Shown in pieces: positions 1 to 5,016 of a stretch of DNA of 5,016 nt. The notes under the pieces were generated by a model that saw only the letters and a program-made list of their open reading frames with translations, had not been told where the DNA came from and ran no database searches. Source of the stretch: Planctomycetota bacterium (GTDB lineage: Bacteria > Planctomycetota > PUPC01 > DSUN01); assembly GCA_016872875.1 (NCBI GenBank), contig VGYW01000555.1, positions 1-5,016 on the forward strand, in the 5' to 3' direction. The translations under genes were made by a program, and so were the position numbers. Positions within the stretch are counted from its first letter, which is position 1. Each line of letters starts with the position of its first letter.

Positions 1-365
1 AGGGCTTCGACATCCGGGCCTGGGGCGAGAAGCTCGGCGAGCTGGCCGTGGGCATTCACATGGCCGAGTTCAGGGACTGGGAGAAGGTAACGAATGTCAA
101 GTTCACGGTCTTCGACGCCAAGGCGCCCGCCGCCCCGCTCGGCACGGCGGAGCTTGTCCCGTGGCTCGGCACGGGCGCCACGCGCCTCACGCTGGCGGCT
201 CCCAAGGCCCCCGGCGAGGCCAAGGGCGGCGACGAACTCACGGAGCTTGAGCTGGACCGCGAGCTGGTGGTCCAGGCGGACCTCTACCACGACAAGAATC
301 TTCTGGCGTCGAAGAAGGCCCCCGTGCGAATCGGCGGCATAGCCGCAAAGGAGGCAACAAGATGA
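1..365 (+). CDS. 3' end of an unrecognised gene, truncated at the left window edge
   Basis: The reading frame is open from position 3 (bases 1-2 finish a codon that starts outside the window) to a TGA at 363-365, giving about 121 C-terminal residues. An internal GTG at 48 could be called a start, but the frame continues upstream without a stop and in the same style (GFDIRAWGEKLGELAV...), so the gene is almost certainly cut by the edge. I do not recognise the family. The segment alternates short hydrophobic stretches with charged or Gly/Pro/Ala-rich turns and has no membrane segment in the visible part, which fits a beta-sandwich-type C-terminal domain (inference). The stop overlaps the ATG of the following glycoside hydrolase gene (ATGA), so the two are probably one operon with coupled translation. 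By association the product may also work on carbohydrates, but nothing in the fragment proves it. Confidence 0.75.
   Translation, partial: GFDIRAWGEKLGELAVGIHMAEFRDWEKVTNVKFTVFDAKAPAAPLGTAELVPWLGTGATRLTLAAPKAPGEAKGGDELTELELDRELVVQADLYHDKNLLASKKAPVRIGGIAAKEATR
347..354 (+). promoter_or_regulatory. Strong Shine-Dalgarno for the glycoside hydrolase gene
   Basis: AAAGGAGG lies 7 bases ahead of the ATG at 362, inside the last codons of the upstream gene. Its position and strength decide in favour of the ATG at 362. The alternative in-frame TTG at 488 has no ribosome binding site and lies inside a repeat arm. The stop/start overlap (ATGA, 362-365) suggests translational coupling. Confidence 0.8.
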
Positions 366-2605
366 GTAGGCAAAGGAATGGGGGCAAGGGAATGCGGAGA
401 AGAACGAAGCCGAGGCAAGCGGATTCGGGGCGGGGGGATGCGACTGGGTGCGTCCAGTTTCGTTCCTATTCCTTTGCCCCCATTCCCTTGCCCCTCTTCA
501 GGCCCCGCTCGCGCCTTGCCGCGACGGCTCCAGCAATCACTATCGCCCTGATTCTGGTCGGAATCGCTTCCTCGGAGGAAGCACTGGTCCCGGTCCGCCA
601 GTCGAGCGTGCTCGTGGCGCCGCTGGTGGAGGCCGCGCCGAAGATTGACGGGAAGCTGGACGACGCCGTGTGGCAGAAGGCCCAGCCGCTCCGCCACTTC
701 GGCTTCCGGAACAAGGCGGTCCGCTACCAGACCGAGGGCTGGCTCTGCCGCGACGCGGCCAACTTCTACTTCGCCGCCCGCTGCTTCGACGACAATCTGG
801 CCGGCCTCGTCACTGCCTTCAAGGGGCGGGCGCTCTGGAAGAACGACTGCATCGAGCTGTTCGTCGTGCCCGAGAAGAAGGAGCTGTTCTTCGCCCACCT
901 CATCATCACCTGCGACGGGCGGACGAGCGGCTCGACCTGGGTGCCCGACGAATGGGGCGAGCCGACCCGCGGCAAGGACGTGAAGCTCACCGCGGCCACA
1001 GGTAAAGAGAAGGATGCCTGGACGATGGAGCTATCCGTCCCCATCGCCGCCTTCGGCCACGCCATCACGCCGCAGAGCGTCTGGGCGCTCGGCTTCTGCC
1101 GCGAGAAGCACAGCGACCCCGAGGAGGTGAGCAGCTTCCAGGGCGGCTTCAACCGCCCACGCGAATACCCCGACCTTGTCTTCGACGACCGCACCCTCGT
1201 TGTTGATGGCGTCGGCTTCCGTAACATCGGGCCCACCCGCGCCAAGGGGAAGCTGACAATTGGCGGCTCCACGGGAAAGGACGTGCCGCCTCTTGTTGAC
1301 CCGCCGGACGGCAAGAGGGCCACGTTCAGCTTCAAGGAGATCCCCTTCGACCTTGGTCCGGGCGAGAGCGTCGCGCCCGTCTGGCGGCGGGTCATCAGCG
1401 AGGATCAGACCGAACTGTCAGTCAGCATCAAGGGCGCGGATGGTAAGCTCATCGCCGGCGAGAAGTACCTCCTCGTTGCCCCGCCGAAGAAGGAGGAGCC
1501 GGTGGACGTGTCGAAGATCCCGCCGGCGAAGTTTGCGAAGAGCGTGCTCGACGACCCGAGCTTCTTCCCCGTAAGCGTATGGCTCCAGCCTGCGGGGCCG
1601 GCGGCGGCCTACAAGGCGATGGGGGTCAACGTCTTCGTCGGCGGAGTGGATTCCTACCCGCGCCCGAAGGACCGCGAGTTCCTCGACATCCTTCAGAAGC
1701 ACGGCATCTACGCCATCTGTCCCTACAAGAAGCAATACGTCGAGGAGAAGCTCTACGAGCACCCCGCCTTCATCGGCTGGATGTACGGCGACGAGCCGGA
1801 CAACGTGAACACGGCAACCGGCCAAGTGGGCCGCGTGCCCGCCGACCTGTTGGCCGACCTTGCCCGCATCCGCCGCGACGACCCGGCCCACCGCGTCTAC
1901 CTCAACCTCGGCTGCGGCGTGGCCAACGAGCGCTTCGTCGGACGCGGCGCCACCGACGAGCAGTACGCCGACTATCCGAAGGCCTGCGACGTCGTTTCCT
2001 ACGATGTCTACCCCTGCAACAGCATCGAGCCGAACGGCCCCGACCGCCTGCACCTGGTGGCGAAGGGCATTGACCGGCTGCGGAGGTGGGCCGGCCCGGG
2101 GAAGAAGGTCTGGTGCTGGATTGAGGCGAACAAGATCAGCAAGGGCGAGGGCCGCGCCCCGACGCCCGACGAGGTGAAGACGCAGATATGGATGGCACTC
2201 GTCCACGGCGCCGACGGCTACGGCTTCTTCTGCCACTCCTGGGCGGGCGAGCGGCCGAGCGTGTCGGCCATCGCCCCTGAGATGCAGGCGGCGCTCGCGC
2301 CCATCAACGCCGAGGTTCACAAGCTGGCGCCCGTCCTCAACAGCCCCACCATCCCCGACGGCGCGACGGTGAAGCCCTCGATGGGCAGCCGAGTTGACGC
2401 GATGGTGAAGCGGCACGAGGGCGCGACCTGGGTCTTCGCCGTCAACATGTACCGCAAGCCCGAGAAGCCCGCCATCGCCATCAAAGGAATCCGCGACGGC
2501 ACTGCCGAGGTTCTCTTCGAGGGCCGCACCGTCCCCATCAAAGGCGGCGTCCTCACCGACGACTTCGCCCCCTACGCCGTCCATCGCTACCGCATTGGCC
2601 CCTGA
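362..2605 (+). CDS. Exported CBM9-like / TIM-barrel glycoside hydrolase-like protein
   Basis: A 747-residue protein, predicted to be secreted and to act on a glycan; the substrate is unknown. Residues 1-46 are encoded by a repeat (see 369-492). Residues 47-71 look like the real signal peptide: basic RPRSR, hydrophobic LAATAPAITIALILVGIAS, possible cleavage after S71. Residues ~83-275 resemble a CBM9-like/DOMON carbohydrate-binding module, with the typical IDGKLDDAVW opening (95-104) and a NDCIELF strand (161-167). Residues ~276-390 form a beta-rich linker. Residues ~400-665 read as a clan GH-A-like barrel: GWMYGDEPD contains candidate acid/base E478, DVVSYDVYP spans 543-551, WCWIEANK contains candidate nucleophile E588, and HGADGYGFF starts at H615. 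Residues ~670-747 form a C-terminal beta domain ending in a typical FAPYAVHRYRI. I cannot assign a numbered GH family. The enzymatic role is inferred from the two glutamates and the domain order. It overlaps the upstream gene by 4 bases and is well separated from the downstream permease. Confidence 0.92.
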   Translation: MSRQRNGGKGMRRRTKPRQADSGRGDATGCVQFRSYSFAPIPLPLFRPRSRLAATAPAITIALILVGIASSEEALVPVRQSSVLVAPLVEAAPKIDGKLDDAVWQKAQPLRHFGFRNKAVRYQTEGWLCRDAANFYFAARCFDDNLAGLVTAFKGRALWKNDCIELFVVPEKKELFFAHLIITCDGRTSGSTWVPDEWGEPTRGKDVKLTAATGKEKDAWTMELSVPIAAFGHAITPQSVWALGFCREKHSDPEEVSSFQGGFNRPREYPDLVFDDRTLVVDGVGFRNIGPTRAKGKLTIGGSTGKDVPPLVDPPDGKRATFSFKEIPFDLGPGESVAPVWRRVISEDQTELSVSIKGADGKLIAGEKYLLVAPPKKEEPVDVSKIPPAKFAKSVLDDPSFFPVSVWLQPAGPAAAYKAMGVNVFVGGVDSYPRPKDREFLDILQKHGIYAICPYKKQYVEEKLYEHPAFIGWMYGDEPDNVNTATGQVGRVPADLLADLARIRRDDPAHRVYLNLGCGVANERFVGRGATDEQYADYPKACDVVSYDVYPCNSIEPNGPDRLHLVAKGIDRLRRWAGPGKKVWCWIEANKISKGEGRAPTPDEVKTQIWMALVHGADGYGFFCHSWAGERPSVSAIAPEMQAALAPINAEVHKLAPVLNSPTIPDGATVKPSMGSRVDAMVKRHEGATWVFAVNMYRKPEKPAIAIKGIRDGTAEVLFEGRTVPIKGGVLTDDFAPYAVHRYRIGP
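369..492 (+). repeat. Long imperfect palindrome (MITE/REP-like) inside the start of the glycoside hydrolase gene
   Basis: The left arm 369-393 pairs with the right arm 468-492 over 25 positions with one A-C mismatch (374/487) and one G-T wobble (388/473). Each arm is itself two copies, 14 bases apart, of a GGCAA(A/G)GGAAT unit. Between the arms, 402-408 (GAACGAA) pairs with 459-465, and a small hairpin forms from ACTGG at 443-447 and CCAGT at 454-458. The nested symmetry is unlike coding DNA. It encodes an odd Arg/Gly/Pro-rich N-terminus ahead of a normal-looking signal peptide. I therefore read it as a dispersed palindromic element inserted in frame just after the start codon. Copy number elsewhere in the genome cannot be seen from this window. 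Confidence 0.75.
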
Positions 2606-2631
2606 ATAGCCTCTCGCGTGAAGGGCTCGGG

Positions 2632-2710
2632 GTTCGTAGTGCGGCCTTCAGGCCGTGTCCTGGCCTCGCGCCCCACCGCGAAGCGACGGGCTGAAGCCCG
2701 CACTACGAAC
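2632..2710. repeat. 24-bp inverted repeat with hairpin-forming arms (REP-like element)
   Basis: The left arm 2632-2655 and right arm 2687-2710 match as inverted repeats at 22 of 24 positions, separated by 31 bases. Each arm contains its own perfect 14-mer hairpin: CGGCCT-TC-AGGCCG at 2642-2655 and CGGGCT-GA-AGCCCG at 2687-2700. The two differences between the arms are exactly one base pair of that hairpin, changed on both sides (2645/2652 against 2690/2697), so pairing is kept in both arms. The spacer holds a further TCGCG/CGCGA hairpin (2666-2670 with 2677-2681). This arrangement is typical of intergenic REP/BIME-type repeats. It lies between two same-strand genes and has no T-tract, so it is not an ordinary terminator. 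Confidence 0.8.
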
Positions 2711-2797
2711 GTAGTCCGCACTGCAGGCGGCTTTGTGATACGTCGGCGCCTACGAACGTGGTCTGCACTGCGGGCGGTCTTGTTGTCCAGCGGCGCC
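2704..2797. repeat. Tandem pair of 47-bp diverged direct repeats
   Basis: Positions 2704-2750 and 2751-2797 are two abutting 47-base units that agree at 37 of 47 positions by eye. They share TACGAACGT at the start, GCACTGC in the middle and CGGCGCC at the end. Most differences in the first 33 bases are transitions, which suggests an old duplication. The first unit begins inside the right arm of the preceding inverted repeat, and 2702-2715 is itself a perfect ACTACG-AA-CGTAGT palindrome. With the element at 2632-2710, this repeat cluster fills most of the 273-base gap between the glycoside hydrolase and permease genes. I see no coding or RNA gene in the gap. Confidence 0.75.
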
Positions 2798-2808
2798 TCA
2801 GGTAAAAT
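2780..2808 (+). promoter_or_regulatory. Candidate sigma-70-type promoter for the metal efflux permease
   Basis: TTGTTG at 2780-2785 and TAAAAT at 2803-2808 are separated by exactly 17 bases. The -10 matches consensus at 5 of 6 positions and the -35 at 3 of 6. It is the one clearly A/T-rich patch in a very GC-rich gap and would start transcription near 2815, leaving a leader of about 65 bases. The leader contains a small GCGTC-GGG-GACGC hairpin (2844-2856). No operator for a metal-responsive repressor is obvious. The -35 lies in the second 47-bp repeat, so the repeat may have supplied part of the promoter. Confidence 0.45.
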
Positions 2809-2865
2809 AACATGAGGGCGGGCAACCACGTCAATACTTCTGGGCGTCGGGGACGCGGCGCCGCA

Positions 2866-2872
2866 GAGGAGG
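2866..2872 (+). promoter_or_regulatory. Shine-Dalgarno for the permease gene
   Basis: GAGGAGG lies 6 bases before the ATG at 2879 and supports that start. Confidence 0.8.
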
Positions 2873-2878
2873 CCCGAG

Positions 2879-4243
2879 ATGCGTCTGAGGCGGTTCCTGG
2901 AGTTCCTCGCCGCAATGTACCCTCTGCTCCTGCTGGGGGTGCTGGGGGCGGCACTCGCCGTGGCTGAGTGGCCGGGGGCGTCGGAGGCCGCGGCGGGCTT
3001 CGTGCCGCCAAAGGCGCTCGACATGCTCGGGGAGATGGCGACTTCGCTCGTTGCGATGGCGCCTTACCTGCTTTTCGGGTTCCTGGTGGCGGGCATCCTG
3101 GCGGTCGCGGTGTCGCCTGAGATGGTGGAGCGGCACCTGGGCGGGCGGGGAATCTGGCCGGTGGTGAAGGCCGCGGCGTTCGGCGTCCCGCTGCCGCTCT
3201 GCTCGTGCGGGGTCATACCGGTGTCGGCCTCCCTGCGGCGCCACGGGGCCAGCAGAGGGGCGACAACCGCCTTCCTGCTCTCGACGCCACAGACTGGTGT
3301 TGACAGCATCATGGTGACGCTGAGCCTTCTCGGCCCGGTGTTCGCCATATTCCGACCTGTCGCGGCCCTTGCCACGGGGGTGTTCGGCGGGGCGCTCGTG
3401 GCCTACCTCGAGCACGAGCGGGGCGCGAGGATGGAGCCCGACGGGACCGAGGACGCCCACGGCATGGGGGGCGTGGGAGGCAGACTGGCCCGCGTCTTGA
3501 CCTACGGCTTCTACACGCTGCCGCAGGACATCGGGCGGGCGCTCCTCCTGGGGCTGGTGGTGGCCGGGGCCATCGCCGCGGCGCTGCCGCACGACCTTGC
3601 GACCCTCTATGGCTCCGGCTTCCTCGGCATGCTGGTGATGATGGCGGTGGGGATACCGATCTACGTGTGCGCGACGGCGTCGGTGCCGATAGCCGCGGCG
3701 CTCATCGCCAAGGGGGTGTCGCCCGGGGCGGCGCTGGCCTTCCTCATCACCGGCCCGGCCACCAACGCCGCCACGATAGCCGTGGTGTGGAAGACGATGG
3801 GCCGGCGCACGGCGTTCATCTACCTGGCCTCCGTGGCCCTGGCCGCGCTCGGCTGCGGCGCGCTCCTCGACCTCATCTACCGGACGAGTGGCGCAGCGGC
3901 CGCACCACACGTGCACGAGATGGTCCCCGGGTGGCTGAGCCTGGCCGCGGCGGTCCTCCTGCTGCTCGTGGTAGGAGCGGCCATCTACTGGCGTCCGGGG
4001 GCCGTCCGAGAGGAGAAAGAGATGCCTGCTGAGAAGGCGGAAGCGGTTGAACTGGCCATCGAGGGGATGACCTGCTCGCACTGCGTCGCGTCGGTCACGC
4101 GGGCGCTCCGCGCGTGTCCAAACGTCGTCTCGGCGGCGGTGGACCTCAAGCGCGGACGCGCCACTGTCCGGGGGAGCGGGCTCGACCGAGCCGCCCTTCG
4201 CAAGGCCGTCGAAGCCGCGGGCTACACGGTGGGCGGGCCGTAG
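2879..4243 (+). CDS. SO_0444-type Cu/Zn efflux permease with C-terminal HMA domain
   Basis: A 454-residue inner-membrane permease of the ArsP/YraQ (DUF318) superfamily, closest in architecture to the SO_0444 Cu/Zn efflux group, which exports metal ions from the cytoplasm. Hydrophobic segments appear at about 12-30, 52-78, 92-116, 145-175, 222-240, 247-275, 283-304, 312-332 and 351-371. Family motifs are visible: PLPLCSCGVIPV with C108 and C110, STPQTGVDS at 135-143, the PIYVCATASVP stretch at 260-270 with C264, and TGPATN at 291-296. After a charged linker (~374-390), an HMA metallochaperone-like domain (~390-452) carries GMTCSHC with metal-binding C399 and C402, probably handing metal to the permease core. 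A 182-199 loop contains His, Asp and Glu and may be cytosolic. The start is set by a strong Shine-Dalgarno. It has its own candidate promoter and no regulator or partner in the window. The family call is strong; the exact metal is inferred. Confidence 0.93.
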   Translation: MRLRRFLEFLAAMYPLLLLGVLGAALAVAEWPGASEAAAGFVPPKALDMLGEMATSLVAMAPYLLFGFLVAGILAVAVSPEMVERHLGGRGIWPVVKAAAFGVPLPLCSCGVIPVSASLRRHGASRGATTAFLLSTPQTGVDSIMVTLSLLGPVFAIFRPVAALATGVFGGALVAYLEHERGARMEPDGTEDAHGMGGVGGRLARVLTYGFYTLPQDIGRALLLGLVVAGAIAAALPHDLATLYGSGFLGMLVMMAVGIPIYVCATASVPIAAALIAKGVSPGAALAFLITGPATNAATIAVVWKTMGRRTAFIYLASVALAALGCGALLDLIYRTSGAAAAPHVHEMVPGWLSLAAAVLLLLVVGAAIYWRPGAVREEKEMPAEKAEAVELAIEGMTCSHCVASVTRALRACPNVVSAAVDLKRGRATVRGSGLDRAALRKAVEAAGYTVGGP

Positions 4244-4261
4244 CCAGTATGGCCCTCAATC

Positions 4262-4328
4262 CTGGTAACATCCTTGGGTTCCGAAGCTCCGAACGGAGCG
4301 CACTATACCAGCCCAGGGCTTCGCCCTG
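4262..4328. repeat. Palindromic dispersed repeat, interrupted by the insertion sequence
   Basis: This stretch has two perfect hairpins: GCTCCG-AA-CGGAGC at 4286-4299 and CAGGGC-TTC-GCCCTG at 4314-4328. Two longer-range pairings are also possible: CTGGTA at 4262-4267 with TACCAG at 4306-4311, and CCTTGGG at 4272-4278 with CCCAGGG at 4312-4318 (one wobble). The last two cross each other, so they are alternatives or a pseudoknot. The layout resembles dispersed intergenic repeats of planctomycete-like genomes (my recollection, not checked). It lies 18 bases after the permease stop and could affect the 3' end of that transcript, but it lacks a T-tract. Its right side appears cut by the IS end at 4326. 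Confidence 0.6.
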
Positions 4329-4344
4329 ATCTTTGCCCACAAGT
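4326..4344. repeat. Terminal inverted repeat of an IS50/Tn5-group insertion sequence
   Basis: This 19-base stretch starts CTGA and ends CACAAGT, and agrees with the IS50 outside end (as I recall it) at 13 of 19 positions, including both outer blocks. It lies beyond the 3' end of the transposase gene and points inward correctly, so it marks the left boundary of the element in this window. The first CTG could also belong to the flanking repeat (GCCCTG), so the exact junction is uncertain by about 3 bases. The partner repeat is outside the window. Confidence 0.7.
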
Positions 4345-4564
4345 AGGGCTTGTTTCGTAACCGTGGCGTTCGTGTTGCGTCGGGCGCTGCCGCGTGGTGG
4401 CAAAGGGTGTTGTGGGAAAGTCCGAGACGAAGAGGCAGGCACAGGAGTAGCCTTGCCAGTGGACGCCACGGTGGCGAGTGCGGCCCGTGTCGGGGCGCAA
4501 GGGGCAGTTCGTCTGCCCGAAGAGGTCTGTGAGGTGGCGGATGAGCGGGGCACGGCCCGAACGG

Positions 4565-5016
4565 CTAGCGGAAGGTCCGGTGGTAGTCGGCCAGGAGCTG
4601 GAGGTCGCGCCAGCCCTTCCAGAGGCTGCGAAGGCCCGGCATCCCGTCGCCCTTGCGGCCCAGGTGCCCGCCCATCCGCCCGATCATACGCACCGCTTCG
4701 GCGATGGTCGGCGTGGGCGTGCCCGCAGGCACGCGCCGCTTGTGCGTGAACTGCCAGGCCACGCGCCACTCCAGGTCGCTGAGGGCGACCGTGCAAGCCG
4801 CGTGCGGCTCCGTGCGGGCCCAGTAGGTGAGTTGGACCAGCCGGGCCGCGACCGCACAGAAGAAGGGCAGGAGAATCTTGATCCGCTCCGCGGTCTTCAT
4901 CTGCGTCTTCTCGATGCGGCAGCCACTCTTGAGGGCCAGATGGAACTCTTCGATGCGCCAGCGGAGCTTGTAGAGCCGCACGACCTCGGCACGGTCCGCG
5001 GCCGTGCCGATGGGCA
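4565..5016 (-). CDS. IS4-family transposase, C-terminal part (5' end beyond the window)
   Basis: A DDE transposase that cuts and joins the ends of its own element. About 150 C-terminal residues are visible, ending at the TAG at 4565-4567. A GTG at 4981 could be mistaken for a start, but the frame stays open to the window edge (PIGTAADRAEVV precedes it), so the gene continues to the right. The IS4-family Y-(2)-R-(3)-E-(6)-K signature is intact in YKLRWRIEEFHLALK. Its catalytic glutamate is encoded at 4949-4951. The tail GGHLGRKGDGMPG followed by LWKGWRDLQLLADY is typical of the Tn5-like group. No frameshift or internal stop is seen in the visible part. The two catalytic aspartates lie outside the window, so activity cannot be judged. 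Confidence 0.9.
   Translation of the reverse strand, partial: PIGTAADRAEVVRLYKLRWRIEEFHLALKSGCRIEKTQMKTAERIKILLPFFCAVAARLVQLTYWARTEPHAACTVALSDLEWRVAWQFTHKRRVPAGTPTPTIAEAVRMIGRMGGHLGRKGDGMPGLRSLWKGWRDLQLLADYHRTFR

Larger units (their letters stand above)
4326..5016 (-). mobile_element. IS4-family (IS50/Tn5-group) insertion sequence, partial, running off the right edge
   Basis: The element is defined by an IS50-like end at 4326-4344 and the C-terminal part of a transposase on the minus strand at 4565-5016. Between them, 4345-4564 (about 220 bases) has no convincing gene; it holds only a small CGCCA/TGGCG hairpin at 4464-4476. That tail is long for a compact IS and may be a non-coding 3' region or decayed sequence. 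The IS50 group makes 9-bp target duplications, so the flank GGCTTCGCC (4317-4325) is the expected direct repeat at the other end. The element sits in a palindromic repeat just after the permease gene and is convergent with it. Confidence 0.8.

Noticed and set aside
488..490. TTG as the true start of the glycoside hydrolase gene
   Set aside because: It would give a neat signal peptide but has no Shine-Dalgarno and lies in the repeat arm. The ATG at 362 has an ideal site and overlaps the upstream stop. It remains a possible alternative.
1418..2584. 388-residue minus-strand open frame
   Set aside because: It lies fully antisense to the glycoside hydrolase gene, has a Val/Gly/Arg/His-rich low-information composition and no recognisable motifs. 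This is typical of shadow frames in high-GC DNA.
2704..2797. Possible CRISPR array
   Set aside because: The two 47-base units abut with no spacer and are diverged; there are no further units or cas genes.
2618..2815. 65-residue plus-strand frame starting with GTG in the intergenic gap
   Set aside because: It is made entirely of the inverted and tandem repeats and has no ribosome binding site.
2831..4081. 416-residue minus-strand open frame
   Set aside because: It is antisense to the permease gene, extremely rich in Arg, His and Gly, and matches no domain, whereas the plus strand has clear family motifs and a Shine-Dalgarno.
4286..4328. Rho-independent terminator after the permease gene
   Set aside because: The hairpins are strong, but neither is followed by a run of T. 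They fit better as parts of a dispersed repeat.
4146..4796. 216-residue minus-strand and 138-residue plus-strand (4333-4749) frames near the IS
   Set aside because: Both overlap the transposase reading frame in other phases and have biased composition. The minus-strand frame also crosses the IS boundary and the permease 3' end.

Overview
The window is high-GC bacterial DNA from an unidentified organism. Short palindromic dispersed repeats, a secreted CBM9-like/TIM-barrel glycoside hydrolase and a Tn5-type IS4 element together suggest Planctomycetota or a neighbouring PVC-type environmental lineage. That placement is an inference; there is no rRNA or other marker gene here.

Layout: (1) Positions 1-365 hold the 3' end of an unrecognised plus-strand gene. 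Its stop overlaps the start of the next gene (ATGA), which has a near-ideal Shine-Dalgarno. (2) Positions 362-2605 encode a 747-residue predicted exported carbohydrate-active protein with a CBM9-like module, a linker beta domain, a clan GH-A-like barrel with two candidate catalytic glutamates (E478, E588), and a C-terminal beta domain. Its first ~45 codons are a long imperfect palindrome (369-492) that looks like a repeat inserted in frame just after the start codon and ahead of the signal peptide. (3) Positions 2606-2878 contain no gene but are dense in repeats: a 24-bp inverted repeat whose arms each fold into a 6-bp hairpin, a tandem pair of 47-bp repeats, and a plausible sigma-70 promoter leading to (4). 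(4) Positions 2879-4243 encode a 454-residue SO_0444-type Cu/Zn efflux permease fused to a C-terminal HMA metal-binding domain. (5) Positions 4262-4328 hold another palindromic repeat. It is interrupted by an IS4-family, IS50/Tn5-group insertion sequence whose terminal inverted repeat is visible at 4326-4344 and whose transposase gene runs on the minus strand (4565 to beyond the right edge).

Functionally, the first two genes look like a translationally coupled pair for polysaccharide or glycan attack outside the cytoplasm. The permease appears to be a separate transcription unit for metal detoxification. No wholly new multi-gene system is evident. The most unusual content is the repeat layer: an element absorbed into a coding sequence, compensatory base changes that preserve hairpins, and an IS that landed in a repeat hairpin.
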